From: Phycisphaeraceae bacterium
Lineage (GTDB): Bacteria; Planctomycetota; Phycisphaerae; Phycisphaerales; UBA1924
Direction of reading: 5' to 3'
Assembly: GCA_019454185.1 (NCBI GenBank)
Contig: CP075368.1
Coordinates: forward strand, 1,674,001 to 1,738,000
DNA length: 64,000 nt
Positions within the stretch are counted from its first letter, which is position 1, and each line of letters starts with the position of its first letter. A program made the translations under genes and the position numbers. The notes beneath the pieces are model-generated. The model was given only the letters and a program-made list of their open reading frames with translations. It did no database searches and was not told the DNA's origin. Positions 53,992 through 63,422 of the stretch are shown here, in pieces.

Positions 53992-54723
53992 ATGCCCCAG
54001 GTGATCGCAAGGCGTTTGCTGCATGGCGCAGCATGCGTCGGGGCGGTTGTGTTGACGGCGGGATCTGCGATTGCGATGAAGGAAGCGCGGCACGCGAACA
54101 TTTCGCCTGTGCCGCTGGCATCGGTTGACAAGGTGGACTTTGCGGAGCTTGCGCATCTGCCGGTGGCGAAGGGGCATGTGTCGGCACGGGGTGTGACGGT
54201 TGTTGAGCACGTGCCGGAGGTTGTCGCGTCGTCTGTGGCTGAGGTGAAGGAGGAAGGCACGGCTGTGCTCGCTGCATCACGCGTGCGCGAGCAGTTGAAG
54301 CAGGCGGAGTTGTGGCCTCTGGGGACGAGGTTCTTCAACGGGCGTCCGATTCGCCCTGTGAGGACGATGCGGATGGTTGTGACCGGATATTCGCCGGACG
54401 CACGATCGTGTGGTGAGTACGCGGATGGTCGGACTGCGACGCTGCACTCGGTGCAGACGAATGCGCATCGCTTGGTTGCGGCGGATCCGCGGGTGCTGGC
54501 ATATGGCTCGATGCTGACAGTGCCGGGGTATGACGGTGGGAATGTTGTTCCTGTGCTGGACTGCGGTGGTGCAATCAAGGGGAATCGGCTGGATCTCTTG
54601 TTTCCGACGCATGAGCAGGCGCTCAGGTGGGGAAAGAAGACGGTGACGGTGACGGTGTGGGGGTACGCGGATGGCAAGCCCGCTCCGAACCCCCGGAAGG
54701 CGCGCGAGGGGAAGGCGAAGTGA
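53992..54723 (+). CDS. exported 3D-domain protein
   Basis: A 243-residue protein starting at the ATG at 53992, whose signal peptide is LLHGAACVGAVVLTAGSAIA. The C-terminal domain, from about 120, is a 3D double-psi barrel: MVVTGYSPDARSCGEYADG, HRLVAADPRVLAYGSMLTVPGY, and the three-aspartate signature VLDCGGAIKGNRLDLLFP. 3D domains occur in lytic transglycosylases (MltA) and cell-wall hydrolases, so a peptidoglycan role is likely. The frame is open upstream to 53725 but that part has no coding character. An octamer array starts 3 bases after the stop. Confidence 0.82.
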   Translation: MPQVIARRLLHGAACVGAVVLTAGSAIAMKEARHANISPVPLASVDKVDFAELAHLPVAKGHVSARGVTVVEHVPEVVASSVAEVKEEGTAVLAASRVREQLKQAELWPLGTRFFNGRPIRPVRTMRMVVTGYSPDARSCGEYADGRTATLHSVQTNAHRLVAADPRVLAYGSMLTVPGYDGGNVVPVLDCGGAIKGNRLDLLFPTHEQALRWGKKTVTVTVWGYADGKPAPNPRKAREGKAK

Positions 54724-54726
54724 CGG

Positions 54727-54782
54727 AAGTCGCTAAGTCATAAAGGCATGAAGGCACGAAGGCATGAAGGCATGAAGGCAAG
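54727..54782 (+). repeat. octamer tandem array 1
   Basis: Seven successive 8-bp units in strict phase: AAGTCGCT, AAGTCATA, AAGGCATG, AAGGCACG, AAGGCATG, AAGGCATG, AAGGCAAG. It starts 3 bases past the stop of the 3D gene. The consensus is shared with arrays at 60793 and 63245. Confidence 0.8.
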
Positions 54783-54831
54783 GGGCGATACGCGTGAGTT
54801 CGCGGGCGTGGGATGCCGCTAGCATGTTGGC

Positions 54832-55821
54832 GTGCTGATCGGACAAGATACAACTCGGCTGGAGACGATCGACGACCTTCTAGGGAAGGAGTTGTTGTCG
54901 CGTCTGGATCGGGTGGATCTTTTGAGCCGCAAGGTGTTCGGCGGGAAGCTGCCGGGCGAGCGGCGTTCGAGGCGGCGCGGGCGATCGGTGGAGTTTGACG
55001 ATTTCAGGCCGTATGTGCCGGGGGATGATCTGCGGCATATCGACTGGAATGTGCTGGCGCGGCTTGAGCGGCTGGTGATCAAGTTGTTTCGAGAGGATGA
55101 GGATCTGGCGCTGTATCTGGTGGTGGATGCGAGCGCATCGATGAACGCTGGGGAGCCGAGCAAGTTGCTGGCTGCGCATCGCATGGCGATGGCGCTCGGG
55201 TATGTGGGGCTGGTGAACCGGGCACGGGTGATCGCGGCGTCGTATGGGGCGGATGCGGATGGGCGGGCGCGGGTGATGCGGGCGCTGCGGGGAAGGACAT
55301 CGATCGAGCGGCTAGGTGAGTTCCTGCTGCAGAGCGCGCGGGATGGGGCAGGGCGGGGTGTCGGCGCGTCGAGAGATGGCGTGACAGCAGCGGGGACTTT
55401 CGAGCGTGCGATGCGGACGATTGCGCGATCGCGGAGCGGGCGGGGCGTGGTGGTGCTGATCTCGGACATGCTGCTGCCGTTGGAGGGCGCGAGCGCGGGG
55501 CTTTCGTACCTGGCCGGTAGCGCGGGGTTCGAGTCGTTCGTGATTCAGACGCTTTCGCCGGGGGAGATTGAGCCGCAGACGATGGTGGAGAAGGGATTGG
55601 TCGGCGACTTGCGTCTGATGGATGCGGAGTCGGGGCGTGCGGCGGAGGTGACGATCACGGGTGATGTGATCCGGCGGTACAAACGGAACTTTGAGGCGCA
55701 TCAGACGGGGCTGGTGAAAGCGTGCGCGGCAAGGTCGATCGCGCACCTGTTGACACCGACGAGCGTGACGGCGGATGAGCTGGTGCTGCGGTCGCTACGG
55801 GCGCGGCAGTTGGTTGGGTAG
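54832..55821 (+). CDS. DUF58 (von Willebrand-like) protein
   Basis: A 329-residue cytoplasmic protein starting with GTG at 54832. The DUF58 signature FDDFRPYVPGDDLRHIDWNVLARLERLVIKLF covers residues 56-87. A VWA-like domain follows with LVVDASASMNAG, the MIDAS-type D-x-S-x-S. DUF58 proteins usually act with a MoxR AAA ATPase in maturation or stress systems. Here no moxR or BatA/B gene is adjacent, so its partner must be elsewhere. No membrane segment is present. Confidence 0.85.
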   Translation: MLIGQDTTRLETIDDLLGKELLSRLDRVDLLSRKVFGGKLPGERRSRRRGRSVEFDDFRPYVPGDDLRHIDWNVLARLERLVIKLFREDEDLALYLVVDASASMNAGEPSKLLAAHRMAMALGYVGLVNRARVIAASYGADADGRARVMRALRGRTSIERLGEFLLQSARDGAGRGVGASRDGVTAAGTFERAMRTIARSRSGRGVVVLISDMLLPLEGASAGLSYLAGSAGFESFVIQTLSPGEIEPQTMVEKGLVGDLRLMDAESGRAAEVTITGDVIRRYKRNFEAHQTGLVKACAARSIAHLLTPTSVTADELVLRSLRARQLVG

Positions 55822-55834
55822 AGAAGAGAAGACA

Positions 55835-56138
55835 AGACATTCACCACGGAGAACACGGAGGGCCACGGAGGGAAAGCGTGCCAACGCGGGGGAAAGAGTT
55901 TCAACGCGGAGGGCCGCGGAGAGCCGCGGAGATTGATCGGGTCGTGCCGCAGACAGCCAAGACAAAGACATTCACCACGGAGAACACGGAGGGCCACGGA
56001 GGGAAAGCGTGCCAACGCGGGGGGAAAGAGTTTCAACGCGGAGGGCCGCGGAGGGCCGCGGAGATTGATCGGGTCGTGCCGCGAGACAGGCAAGGCGAAG
56101 ACATTCAGCACAGAGGACACGGAGAGCACAGAGAGGGG
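55835..56138 (+). repeat. 131-133-bp tandem repeat, two full copies and a partial third
   Basis: Copy 1 starts at 55835, copy 2 at 55966 and the partial third at 56099; each opens AGACATTCA. Copies 1 and 2 differ by a few substitutions and one or two single-base indels. Both contain CACGGAG and GCCGCGGAG sub-repeats and the phrase GATTGATCGGGTCGTGCCGC. The array fills the 341-base gap between the DUF58 and zinc-ribbon genes. It has no coding potential. Confidence 0.85.
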
Positions 56139-56162
56139 AATGCGGAAAGAGGCGATCGAGGG

Positions 56163-56984
56163 TCAGGGCTTCCCGCGGACACGGGTTGCTTCGGCGAGAA
56201 CCGGGCCGCGGAGATGGCGGGCGAGGCGGACGGCGAAGAGGCCGAGGGCGAGGTGGAAGCTCATGGACACGTATTGGCCCCACCACTTGCTTCCTGCCCA
56301 GAGCCACGCTTGGACAAGTTCGAGCATCCATGCCAGATCGAGCCCGAAAGCCGCAACCAGGAACGCGCCCAGAATCCACGCGAGAACTCGGAGTCTGCGG
56401 GATAATCGTCCTTCGGCCGCGGCAGTTGCCACGCGAGACAAGTAGACACTCGTCAGGACGAGTATGGGCGATGCGGCAAAGTGGATAATGAACATGACGA
56501 TGCCGACAGCATTGCCGACAAGCCCTGCGATTCGGGCGACAAGGATCAGTGCGAGCGAGTAGATGGTGCTCGCGAGTCCGGCTGCCAGCAGCCACCATAC
56601 TCTTCTGAAGGAGGGCGGTCGGAGCATGCTTCGATCTGCACAGGCAGTTCCGATGATGAGTGCCGCTATAAGGAGCCAAGCGGCGCGTCCTCCCCACTCA
56701 TGCGTGAGGTTCAGGAGGGGAAAATGGCCGTATCCGGAGAACTGCCCGACGAATGAGAACAAGAGACTCAGCGAGGTCCAGATGACGAGGACTTCGCCGA
56801 GCACATCAATCAGGCGGGCGAGCCAGCGGATCTGTGCGGTTTCCGCGATGACGATTGGCATCGGGGAACGGATGGCTTCGGCGGGGAGCTGGCACTCGGG
56901 GCAGGGGGTGTCGGGGGGAAGCCCGGCGAGGTCGTAGCGGCATCGCGGACACTGGGACGCTGTGCTTGCGGCCTGTTCGACCAT
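56163..56984 (-). CDS. zinc-ribbon multi-pass membrane protein
   Basis: A 273-residue protein. Residues 12-31 form a zinc ribbon with CPRC and CPEC. Five or six membrane segments follow: VLVIWTSLSLLFSFVGQF, AAWLLIAALIIGTACA, VWWLLAAGLASTIYSLALILVARIAGLVG, IIHFAASPILVLTSVYL, VLAWILGAFLVAAFGLDLA and a last near 245. This type of zinc-ribbon membrane protein is frequent in planctomycetes. I know of no assigned function. Confidence 0.75.
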   Translation of the reverse strand: MVEQAASTASQCPRCRYDLAGLPPDTPCPECQLPAEAIRSPMPIVIAETAQIRWLARLIDVLGEVLVIWTSLSLLFSFVGQFSGYGHFPLLNLTHEWGGRAAWLLIAALIIGTACADRSMLRPPSFRRVWWLLAAGLASTIYSLALILVARIAGLVGNAVGIVMFIIHFAASPILVLTSVYLSRVATAAAEGRLSRRLRVLAWILGAFLVAAFGLDLAWMLELVQAWLWAGSKWWGQYVSMSFHLALGLFAVRLARHLRGPVLAEATRVRGKP

Positions 56985-57059
56985 GGCATCAGCATACGGG
57001 GTAGCGTGTGTGGGGGTTCATGACCAGGGTTTCGAGGATGCTCGTTCGCGACGAGACTT

Positions 57060-57189
57060 GCACCCCTCGCGGGGTGCGATCGCTTGCGGACTCATTCCGT
57101 GGGTTGCGGTCGCCTTCGGCGACCTTACCCACGGCTGTCCACTCTCAGGCCTGCGGCCTGCGAGCACGCTGCATCTTGACCGCTCGCGG
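57060..57189. other. cluster of four short hairpins
   Basis: Four consecutive perfect hairpins: GCACCCC-TCGC-GGGGTGC (57060-57077); nested CCGTGGG/CCCACGG around GGTCGCC-TTC-GGCGACC (57097-57134); CAGGCC-TGC-GGCCTG (57146-57160); CCGC-TC-GCGG (57180-57189). They lie between divergent starts and convergent ends of neighbouring minus-strand genes, outside any coding frame. They resemble the cluster at 44396-44500 in style but not in sequence. Confidence 0.5.
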
Positions 57190-57238
57190 CTCCATAAGGG
57201 TGCGGACGCAGGATTGCGACTGCTGACGATGGGAGGGT

Positions 57239-58423
57239 TCAGGCGAGGCGGATGATGTCTTGCTGGATGGGCGTCATGACGCGCGGGCCTGTATCGGGAT
57301 CGACGTAGACGTCGATTTCCAGGCGCACGCCGAAGTCATCGAAGTAGAGGCCGGGCTCGACGGTGAAGCCGACGCCGGGGAGGAGGGCGCGGGTGTCGTG
57401 GGTTTCGGTGTTGTCGATGTTGACGCCGAGCCCGTGGACCTTGGCGCCCCGTGAGAGGGAGTGGCCGGTGCGGTGACGGATGGCGGTGTGCATGCCGGAG
57501 TTGCGGAGGACGGCCATGGCGGCGTTGTCGACTTCCCAGCCCTGGGCGTGTGTGCCGGACTTCCAGCGAGATTGCGCGAGTGAGACGGCGGCGGCTTGTG
57601 CGGCTTTGACGGTGTTGAAGACGCGCTGTTGGCGCTCGGTGGGTGTGCCGCACGAGCCGACCCAGCAGATGTCGCAGAAGGGGTTGTCGTTTCCGGGGCG
57701 TCGGGCCCAGAGGTCGATCAAGACCCAGTCGCCCTTGACGATGGGGATGCTGCTTGCGGGGGTGAGTTCGAAGTGTGGGTCGCCGGCATGGGCGTTGGCG
57801 GCGACGATGGGGCCGTCGGGCCATTCCAGTCCCCGGCGGCGGAAGCCCTCGTGGATGCGTTCGAGGGCCATGTACTCGGTGAGCGGCTTGCCGGCGGCGA
57901 GCGTGTCGCGGATGTAGGCGAAGCACTCGTCTTTGACTTCGGCGACTTCGCGCGAGCTTTGCTCGAAGGTGGCGGCGGCATCGGCGGACCAGCGGGCGAT
58001 GGTTGTTTGAACGAGATCAGCGGAGGAGACGACGTCGGACCCGAAGGATCGGACGAGTTCGATGGTGCCGGCATCGACGATGCCCATGACGGGGAGTTCG
58101 CCGGAGGGTGAGTACTCCATGGCGATGCGGGGTCGGCCCTGGAGCACGGCGCGGAGGGCGGCGTGGTACTCGTTCCAAGTGAGGTACTTGACGACGGGGA
58201 AGGGGATGTGCTGGAAGAAGGTGGAGTCGATGTGGCTGGTGATAAGTGTGGGCTCGCCACGGGAGGGGATAAGGAGATCAACGCGGCGGGTGAGGTGGGC
58301 GAGGCCGTCGGGGATCAGCGCGCTGAAGATGGGATTGGAGGAGCGGAAGTCGTGGACGAGCCAGGCGTCGATAGAAGCGGAGCGCATGAAGGCCTGGGCA
58401 TCGGCGAGGTTGGGGATGGGCAT
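57239..58423 (-). CDS. M24-family metallopeptidase (Xaa-Pro peptidase type)
   Basis: A 394-residue cytoplasmic creatinase/aminopeptidase-P-like protein. Residues 1-140 are the N-terminal creatinase domain. The pita-bread domain follows with candidate metal ligands Asp237 (LIDLWARR), Asp251 (CDICW), His321 (RTGHSL), Glu356 (TVEPGLYF) and Glu369 (RLEIDVY). The spacing between the two aspartates is 14 rather than the usual 11 residues because of an insert (PGNDNPF). Prolidase or aminopeptidase P activity is likely; substrate not assigned. The start is followed upstream by a heptamer array. Confidence 0.88.
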   Translation of the reverse strand: MPIPNLADAQAFMRSASIDAWLVHDFRSSNPIFSALIPDGLAHLTRRVDLLIPSRGEPTLITSHIDSTFFQHIPFPVVKYLTWNEYHAALRAVLQGRPRIAMEYSPSGELPVMGIVDAGTIELVRSFGSDVVSSADLVQTTIARWSADAAATFEQSSREVAEVKDECFAYIRDTLAAGKPLTEYMALERIHEGFRRRGLEWPDGPIVAANAHAGDPHFELTPASSIPIVKGDWVLIDLWARRPGNDNPFCDICWVGSCGTPTERQQRVFNTVKAAQAAAVSLAQSRWKSGTHAQGWEVDNAAMAVLRNSGMHTAIRHRTGHSLSRGAKVHGLGVNIDNTETHDTRALLPGVGFTVEPGLYFDDFGVRLEIDVYVDPDTGPRVMTPIQQDIIRLA

Positions 58424-58435
58424 GGGGAAGGGTAC

Positions 58436-58498
58436 AGCGAGAAGCGTAAAGCGTAAAGCGAAGAGCGAACAGCGAGAAGTGAAGAGCGAGGAGCGAGG
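58436..58498 (+). repeat. heptamer tandem array
   Basis: Nine 7-bp units in strict phase, consensus AGCGRRR: AGCGAGA, AGCGTAA twice, AGCGAAG, AGCGAAC, AGCGAGA, AGTGAAG, AGCGAGG twice. It occupies almost the whole 81-base gap between the M24 start and the stop of the next gene. Confidence 0.8.
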
Positions 58499-58504
58499 CG
58501 GTCT

Positions 58505-59269
58505 TCATGAGTTCCAGAGTGTCATGGCGGAGCCGGGGCATGAGCGGCCGAGCGTGCCGAAGCAGAGTTGGTAGACGCGTGAGAGCAGCATCACGGCGGT
58601 CTGTTGCATCTGGATCTCGGTCATGAGCGGCCCAGCGGCGGGGAGGAACATCGTGACTGCGTGCACCTTCTCGTCCTTCGCGATGGCGTTGGTGAGGCAG
58701 ACGGCGACGTCGTTCCAGAATCCGGGTTCGAGAAGGAGTTCGATCGCGCCGTCGTTGGCCTTGCGGATGGGGCAGGAGTTCATGACGCCTTGATCGTGGT
58801 TATTGACGAGGCACTCGACGGCGTATCCGGTGAGGTTGAGAAGCAGTTGTCCGTTCCAGCAGAGCACGCCGCAGCCGTGGCTCTGGTCCCGGTCCGACCT
58901 GATGTTCCAGACCATGCAGCGTGCATCGGGACGCCCGAGGCGGTGCGTCCATTCGCGCATGATCCTGAACGCGGCGTGGGGCATCCAGGAGGACTCGGCG
59001 ACGGGGATGCAGACCTCGACATCGAGAGGGAGGACGCGGGCTTCTTCTGGCTCTGAGGTCGGGAGGATCGCGGAGAGGGCCTGTTCGAGTTCGCGTTCGC
59101 GCTGGAGCGGGCTCTGTGCTCGAAGCGGGAGCATGAGGGGTGGGATGGCGTCGAACGTTGCCTCGTACTTCAGTTCGCCTGTGGGTTCGAGGGACTCGTT
59201 CGCGAGTCCGGAGTTCCACGTTTCGGCTTGACCGAGGTTGAGGATGATGCTCGATCGCCTCAGCGGCAT
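58505..59269 (-). CDS. conserved hypothetical protein
   Basis: A 254-residue protein. AGGAGG lies 5 bases before the ATG at 59269, fixing the start. It has no signal peptide or membrane segment. The sequence is mixed alpha/beta, with VLPLDVEVCIPVAESSWMPHAAFRIMREW, CGVLCWNGQLLLNLTGYAVECLVNN and GAIELLLEPGFWNDVAVCLTNAIAKD. Several cysteines (for example C-G-V-L-C) are spread through it without a clear metal pattern. I do not recognise the family. Confidence 0.65.
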   Translation of the reverse strand: MPLRRSSIILNLGQAETWNSGLANESLEPTGELKYEATFDAIPPLMLPLRAQSPLQRERELEQALSAILPTSEPEEARVLPLDVEVCIPVAESSWMPHAAFRIMREWTHRLGRPDARCMVWNIRSDRDQSHGCGVLCWNGQLLLNLTGYAVECLVNNHDQGVMNSCPIRKANDGAIELLLEPGFWNDVAVCLTNAIAKDEKVHAVTMFLPAAGPLMTEIQMQQTAVMLLSRVYQLCFGTLGRSCPGSAMTLWNS

Positions 59270-59386
59270 AGCCACCTCCTGGGGCGATTGTAACTGACCG
59301 GCGGCGGTCTTGTCGGTGTCACGGGCGTTACGGGTACAGTCGGGAGGCGGTTTTTTCATATCCGATGGGCGTGAGGGAGGTGTGGG

Positions 59387-59878
59387 ATGCACGGCTTTGT
59401 TGTTCGTCCGGGTGTTGAGGGGGACGTGCGTGAGGCGCTGCCCCTGGTTCGCGAGTTGTGTGACCTTCACGCGAGTCGGGATCCTCAGCGGTTCAGGGTT
59501 GTGGACGACGTGATCGAGCGGTACGAGCGATGGCTGCCGGAGCGCGCGGCCGACTCGCGGAGCGTCTTCCTGGTGGCGTGCGTCGACGAGCGGACCGTCG
59601 CGTTCACTGTCTGCACGATCGAGCCGGAGGTGACGATCTTCTGGATTCCGGAGTGCGGGTGGATCCATGACCTGTATGTTCTCCCCGGCTTTCGGAGGAT
59701 GGGAATCGCCGGCGCGATGGTGCGGGAGGTTGCTCGTCGCTATCGAGCGATGGGGGTGAGGCAGCTGCGGCTTCACACGGGTGTATTCAACGAGCAGGCG
59801 CGAGCGTTGTTTGCGCGTGAGGGGTTCAGGCCGTGCGTGGTGGAGATGCTGATGCCGCTCGATGAGCCGGCGGCGTGA
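59387..59878 (+). CDS. GNAT-family N-acetyltransferase
   Basis: A 163-residue protein with the GNAT fold. The acetyl-CoA pocket is formed by IHDLYVLPGFRRMGIAGAMVREV (about 98-120), with the R/Q-x-x-G-x-G/A motif as RRMGIAG. LRLHTGVFNEQARALFAREGFRP is the usual C-terminal beta-alpha end. FVVRPGVEGDVREALPLVREL opens the fold. Acceptor substrate is not predictable. It converges on pgeF with 45 bases between the stops. Confidence 0.87.
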   Translation: MHGFVVRPGVEGDVREALPLVRELCDLHASRDPQRFRVVDDVIERYERWLPERAADSRSVFLVACVDERTVAFTVCTIEPEVTIFWIPECGWIHDLYVLPGFRRMGIAGAMVREVARRYRAMGVRQLRLHTGVFNEQARALFAREGFRPCVVEMLMPLDEPAA

Positions 59879-59923
59879 TCGCGATTTTCCGGGGCCGGCG
59901 GATCTCGATGTGGGCGACGCCGT

Positions 59924-60799
59924 TCAATCGGAGCGAGGCCCGATCAGCCCGACCATGCGCCCGGTGAGGCCGTGATCGCGGCGATGGGAGAAGAAGAGGG
60001 GCGTGCCGGTTGCGGGGTCGGTGGATGTGGCTGTGCAGTGCGGGAGGAGATCGACGATGGGAATGCCGACGCGGTTGAGTTGCTCGCAGAGCGCGCCCTT
60101 GAGATCGACGAGGAACTTGCCGGGGTGTGTTTCGCGCGGTCGGACGTGTGGAGTGGCATCGCCGAAGACGCGCGTGAACTCGGCGGCGACTTCCGGCCCC
60201 ACTTCGAAGCAATCGAAGCCGATGCAGGGGCCGATGGCGGCGATGATCTCGGTGTCATGGGCGTGCGAGTCGGCGGCGAGGGAACGCATGGCCTCGACAG
60301 CGCGGGGGGCGACACCTGCGATGACGCCTCGCCATCCGGCGTGGACGGCGGCGACGATGCGGCCATCGCGCGTGGAGAGAAGCACGGGCGCACAGTCCGC
60401 GATGCGGATGGCGAGGATGCGGGCGGGATCGTCGGTGACGAGGGCGTCGGCCTTGGTGTCGTTTCCGTTCCATTCGGGGGCGTGTGTTGGGCCGCCCGTG
60501 CGGACGATGCGGACATCGGGGCCGTGGACCTGATGGACCTGGACGACCTCGCGGTTGGATGCGTCGATTGCGTCGAGGACGAGTCGGGTATTGGCGGCGA
60601 TGTTGGAGGGGGGATCACGGCGGTCCTGTGCAAGGTCGCCGGGGTTGCCGAAGTTGAGGGAGGCGAAAGGGCCGACGGAGTAGCCGCCGATCCGCGTGGA
60701 GAAGGCGTGCGGGACGCCGAGCACGGCGAGCGCGTCAGAGTGGAGGAGGAGCGGTCGCACGGAGAGACCGTACGCGGGGGGAGAGAGACGGGAAGTCAC
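59924..60799 (-). CDS. pgeF: PgeF/YfiH (LACC1-like) multicopper-fold protein
   Basis: A 291-residue member of the YfiH/PgeF family, purine-nucleoside-active enzymes also reported to prevent wrong residues in peptidoglycan precursors. Zinc-site residues are the histidine in VHQVHG, the cysteine in IADCAPVLL and the histidine in AAVHAGWRG. IGPCIGFDCFEVG and FFSHRRD are further signatures. The start is uncertain: GTG at 60799 lies in the octamer array, and GTG at 60760 would still leave the full conserved domain. Confidence 0.88.
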   Translation of the reverse strand: MTSRLSPPAYGLSVRPLLLHSDALAVLGVPHAFSTRIGGYSVGPFASLNFGNPGDLAQDRRDPPSNIAANTRLVLDAIDASNREVVQVHQVHGPDVRIVRTGGPTHAPEWNGNDTKADALVTDDPARILAIRIADCAPVLLSTRDGRIVAAVHAGWRGVIAGVAPRAVEAMRSLAADSHAHDTEIIAAIGPCIGFDCFEVGPEVAAEFTRVFGDATPHVRPRETHPGKFLVDLKGALCEQLNRVGIPIVDLLPHCTATSTDPATGTPLFFSHRRDHGLTGRMVGLIGPRSD

Positions 60800-60856
60800 G
60801 GAGTCACGGAGTCATGAAGTCACGGAGTCATGAAGTCACGGAGTCAGGGAGTGTGA
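60793..60856 (+). repeat. octamer tandem array 2
   Basis: Eight 8-bp units in phase: AAGTCACG, GAGTCACG, GAGTCATG, AAGTCACG, GAGTCATG, AAGTCACG, GAGTCAGG, GAGTGTGA. It fills the gap between pgeF and the PEP-CTERM gene and overlaps the possible pgeF start. Confidence 0.8.
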
Positions 60857-60857
60857 C

Positions 60858-61454
60858 TCAGCGTCGGCGGCGGAGTGCGACGAGTCCTGCGATGGCGATG
60901 AGGGTGCCGGGTGCGGGGACTGTCCAGTTGATGAGACCGACGGCGTCGAGATCGAAGCCGTTTGTGCCGCTCGCGGGGCCGGTGCCGAGTCCTCGGATCA
61001 TGATGAAACGGGCTTCTGAGAGTCCGGAGCCGGCGAGGTCGAAGGATCTCCGGTGGGTTGCGCTGTTGTGGCGTTCATCACCGACGAGTTTGACGGCTGC
61101 GGCCATGGTCGGCTTCAGGGAGACCCACTCGCGGCGATCGTTGGAGACGAGGATGTCCATGAGGTTGAACTCGACCGCGCCGAAGTCGGCCTCGTAGACG
61201 TTGAGATCGGGGCCTGGGAGGTCGACGACGCGCCAGGCACCGAGGGTGTAGATGACGATGTCTTCACCCAGCCCGAAGTAGCGGTCGTCGGGCGGGCCGA
61301 GGACGACGAGCGGGTCGTTGACGGTTTCTGGTGCGGTGATGAGGAACTCGGGGAAGTAGCCGATCTTGTCTGCGGCGGCGGCGATAGCCGCGGGGAGCGA
61401 GGCGAGGCCGGCGAGAGCGAGAGCGAGCCTGGCGGTGTGTGGGGAGCGAAGCAT
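60858..61454 (-). CDS. secreted protein with PEP-CTERM-type sorting signal
   Basis: A 198-residue exported protein. The signal peptide is ARLALALAGLASLPAAIAAAA. The mature beta-rich region (30-175) contains DRYFGLGEDIVIYTLGAWRVVDLPG and NDRREWVSLKPTMA. The C-terminus VPAPGTLIAIAGLVALRRRR is a short PEP-CTERM-like tail: V-P-A-P, a hydrophobic segment and an arginine cluster. This would be processed by an exosortase not present in this window. Function is unknown; such proteins are associated with surface or exopolysaccharide. Confidence 0.78.
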   Translation of the reverse strand: MLRSPHTARLALALAGLASLPAAIAAAADKIGYFPEFLITAPETVNDPLVVLGPPDDRYFGLGEDIVIYTLGAWRVVDLPGPDLNVYEADFGAVEFNLMDILVSNDRREWVSLKPTMAAAVKLVGDERHNSATHRRSFDLAGSGLSEARFIMIRGLGTGPASGTNGFDLDAVGLINWTVPAPGTLIAIAGLVALRRRR

Positions 61455-63238
<1,784 letters not shown>

Positions 63239-63244
63239 GAGAGG

Positions 63245-63323
63245 AGTGACGGAGTGACGGAGTGACGGAGTGACGGAGTGACGAAGGCACGAAGGCACGA
63301 AGGCACGAAGGCACGAAGGCAGA
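63245..63323 (+). repeat. octamer tandem array 3
   Basis: Nine full 8-bp units and one partial unit in phase: AGTGACGG four times, AGTGACGA, AGGCACGA four times, AGGCAGA. It begins 7 bases after the atpD stop and lies inside the atpD transcript, upstream of its terminator. Confidence 0.85.
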
Positions 63324-63339
63324 TTATCATGAGTTCTGG

Positions 63340-63373
63340 AGAGCCCCATGCGAGTGCGTGGGGCTCTTTCTTT
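63340..63373 (+). terminator. Rho-independent terminator of atpD
   Basis: A 9-bp perfect stem AGAGCCCCA/TGGGGCTCT with a 10-base loop is followed by TTCTTT. Confidence 0.85.
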
Positions 63374-63422
63374 GAACCTGATGCATCTTTCGTTCAGCGG
63401 CTGTCAAGCGTTCACTGGTCTG

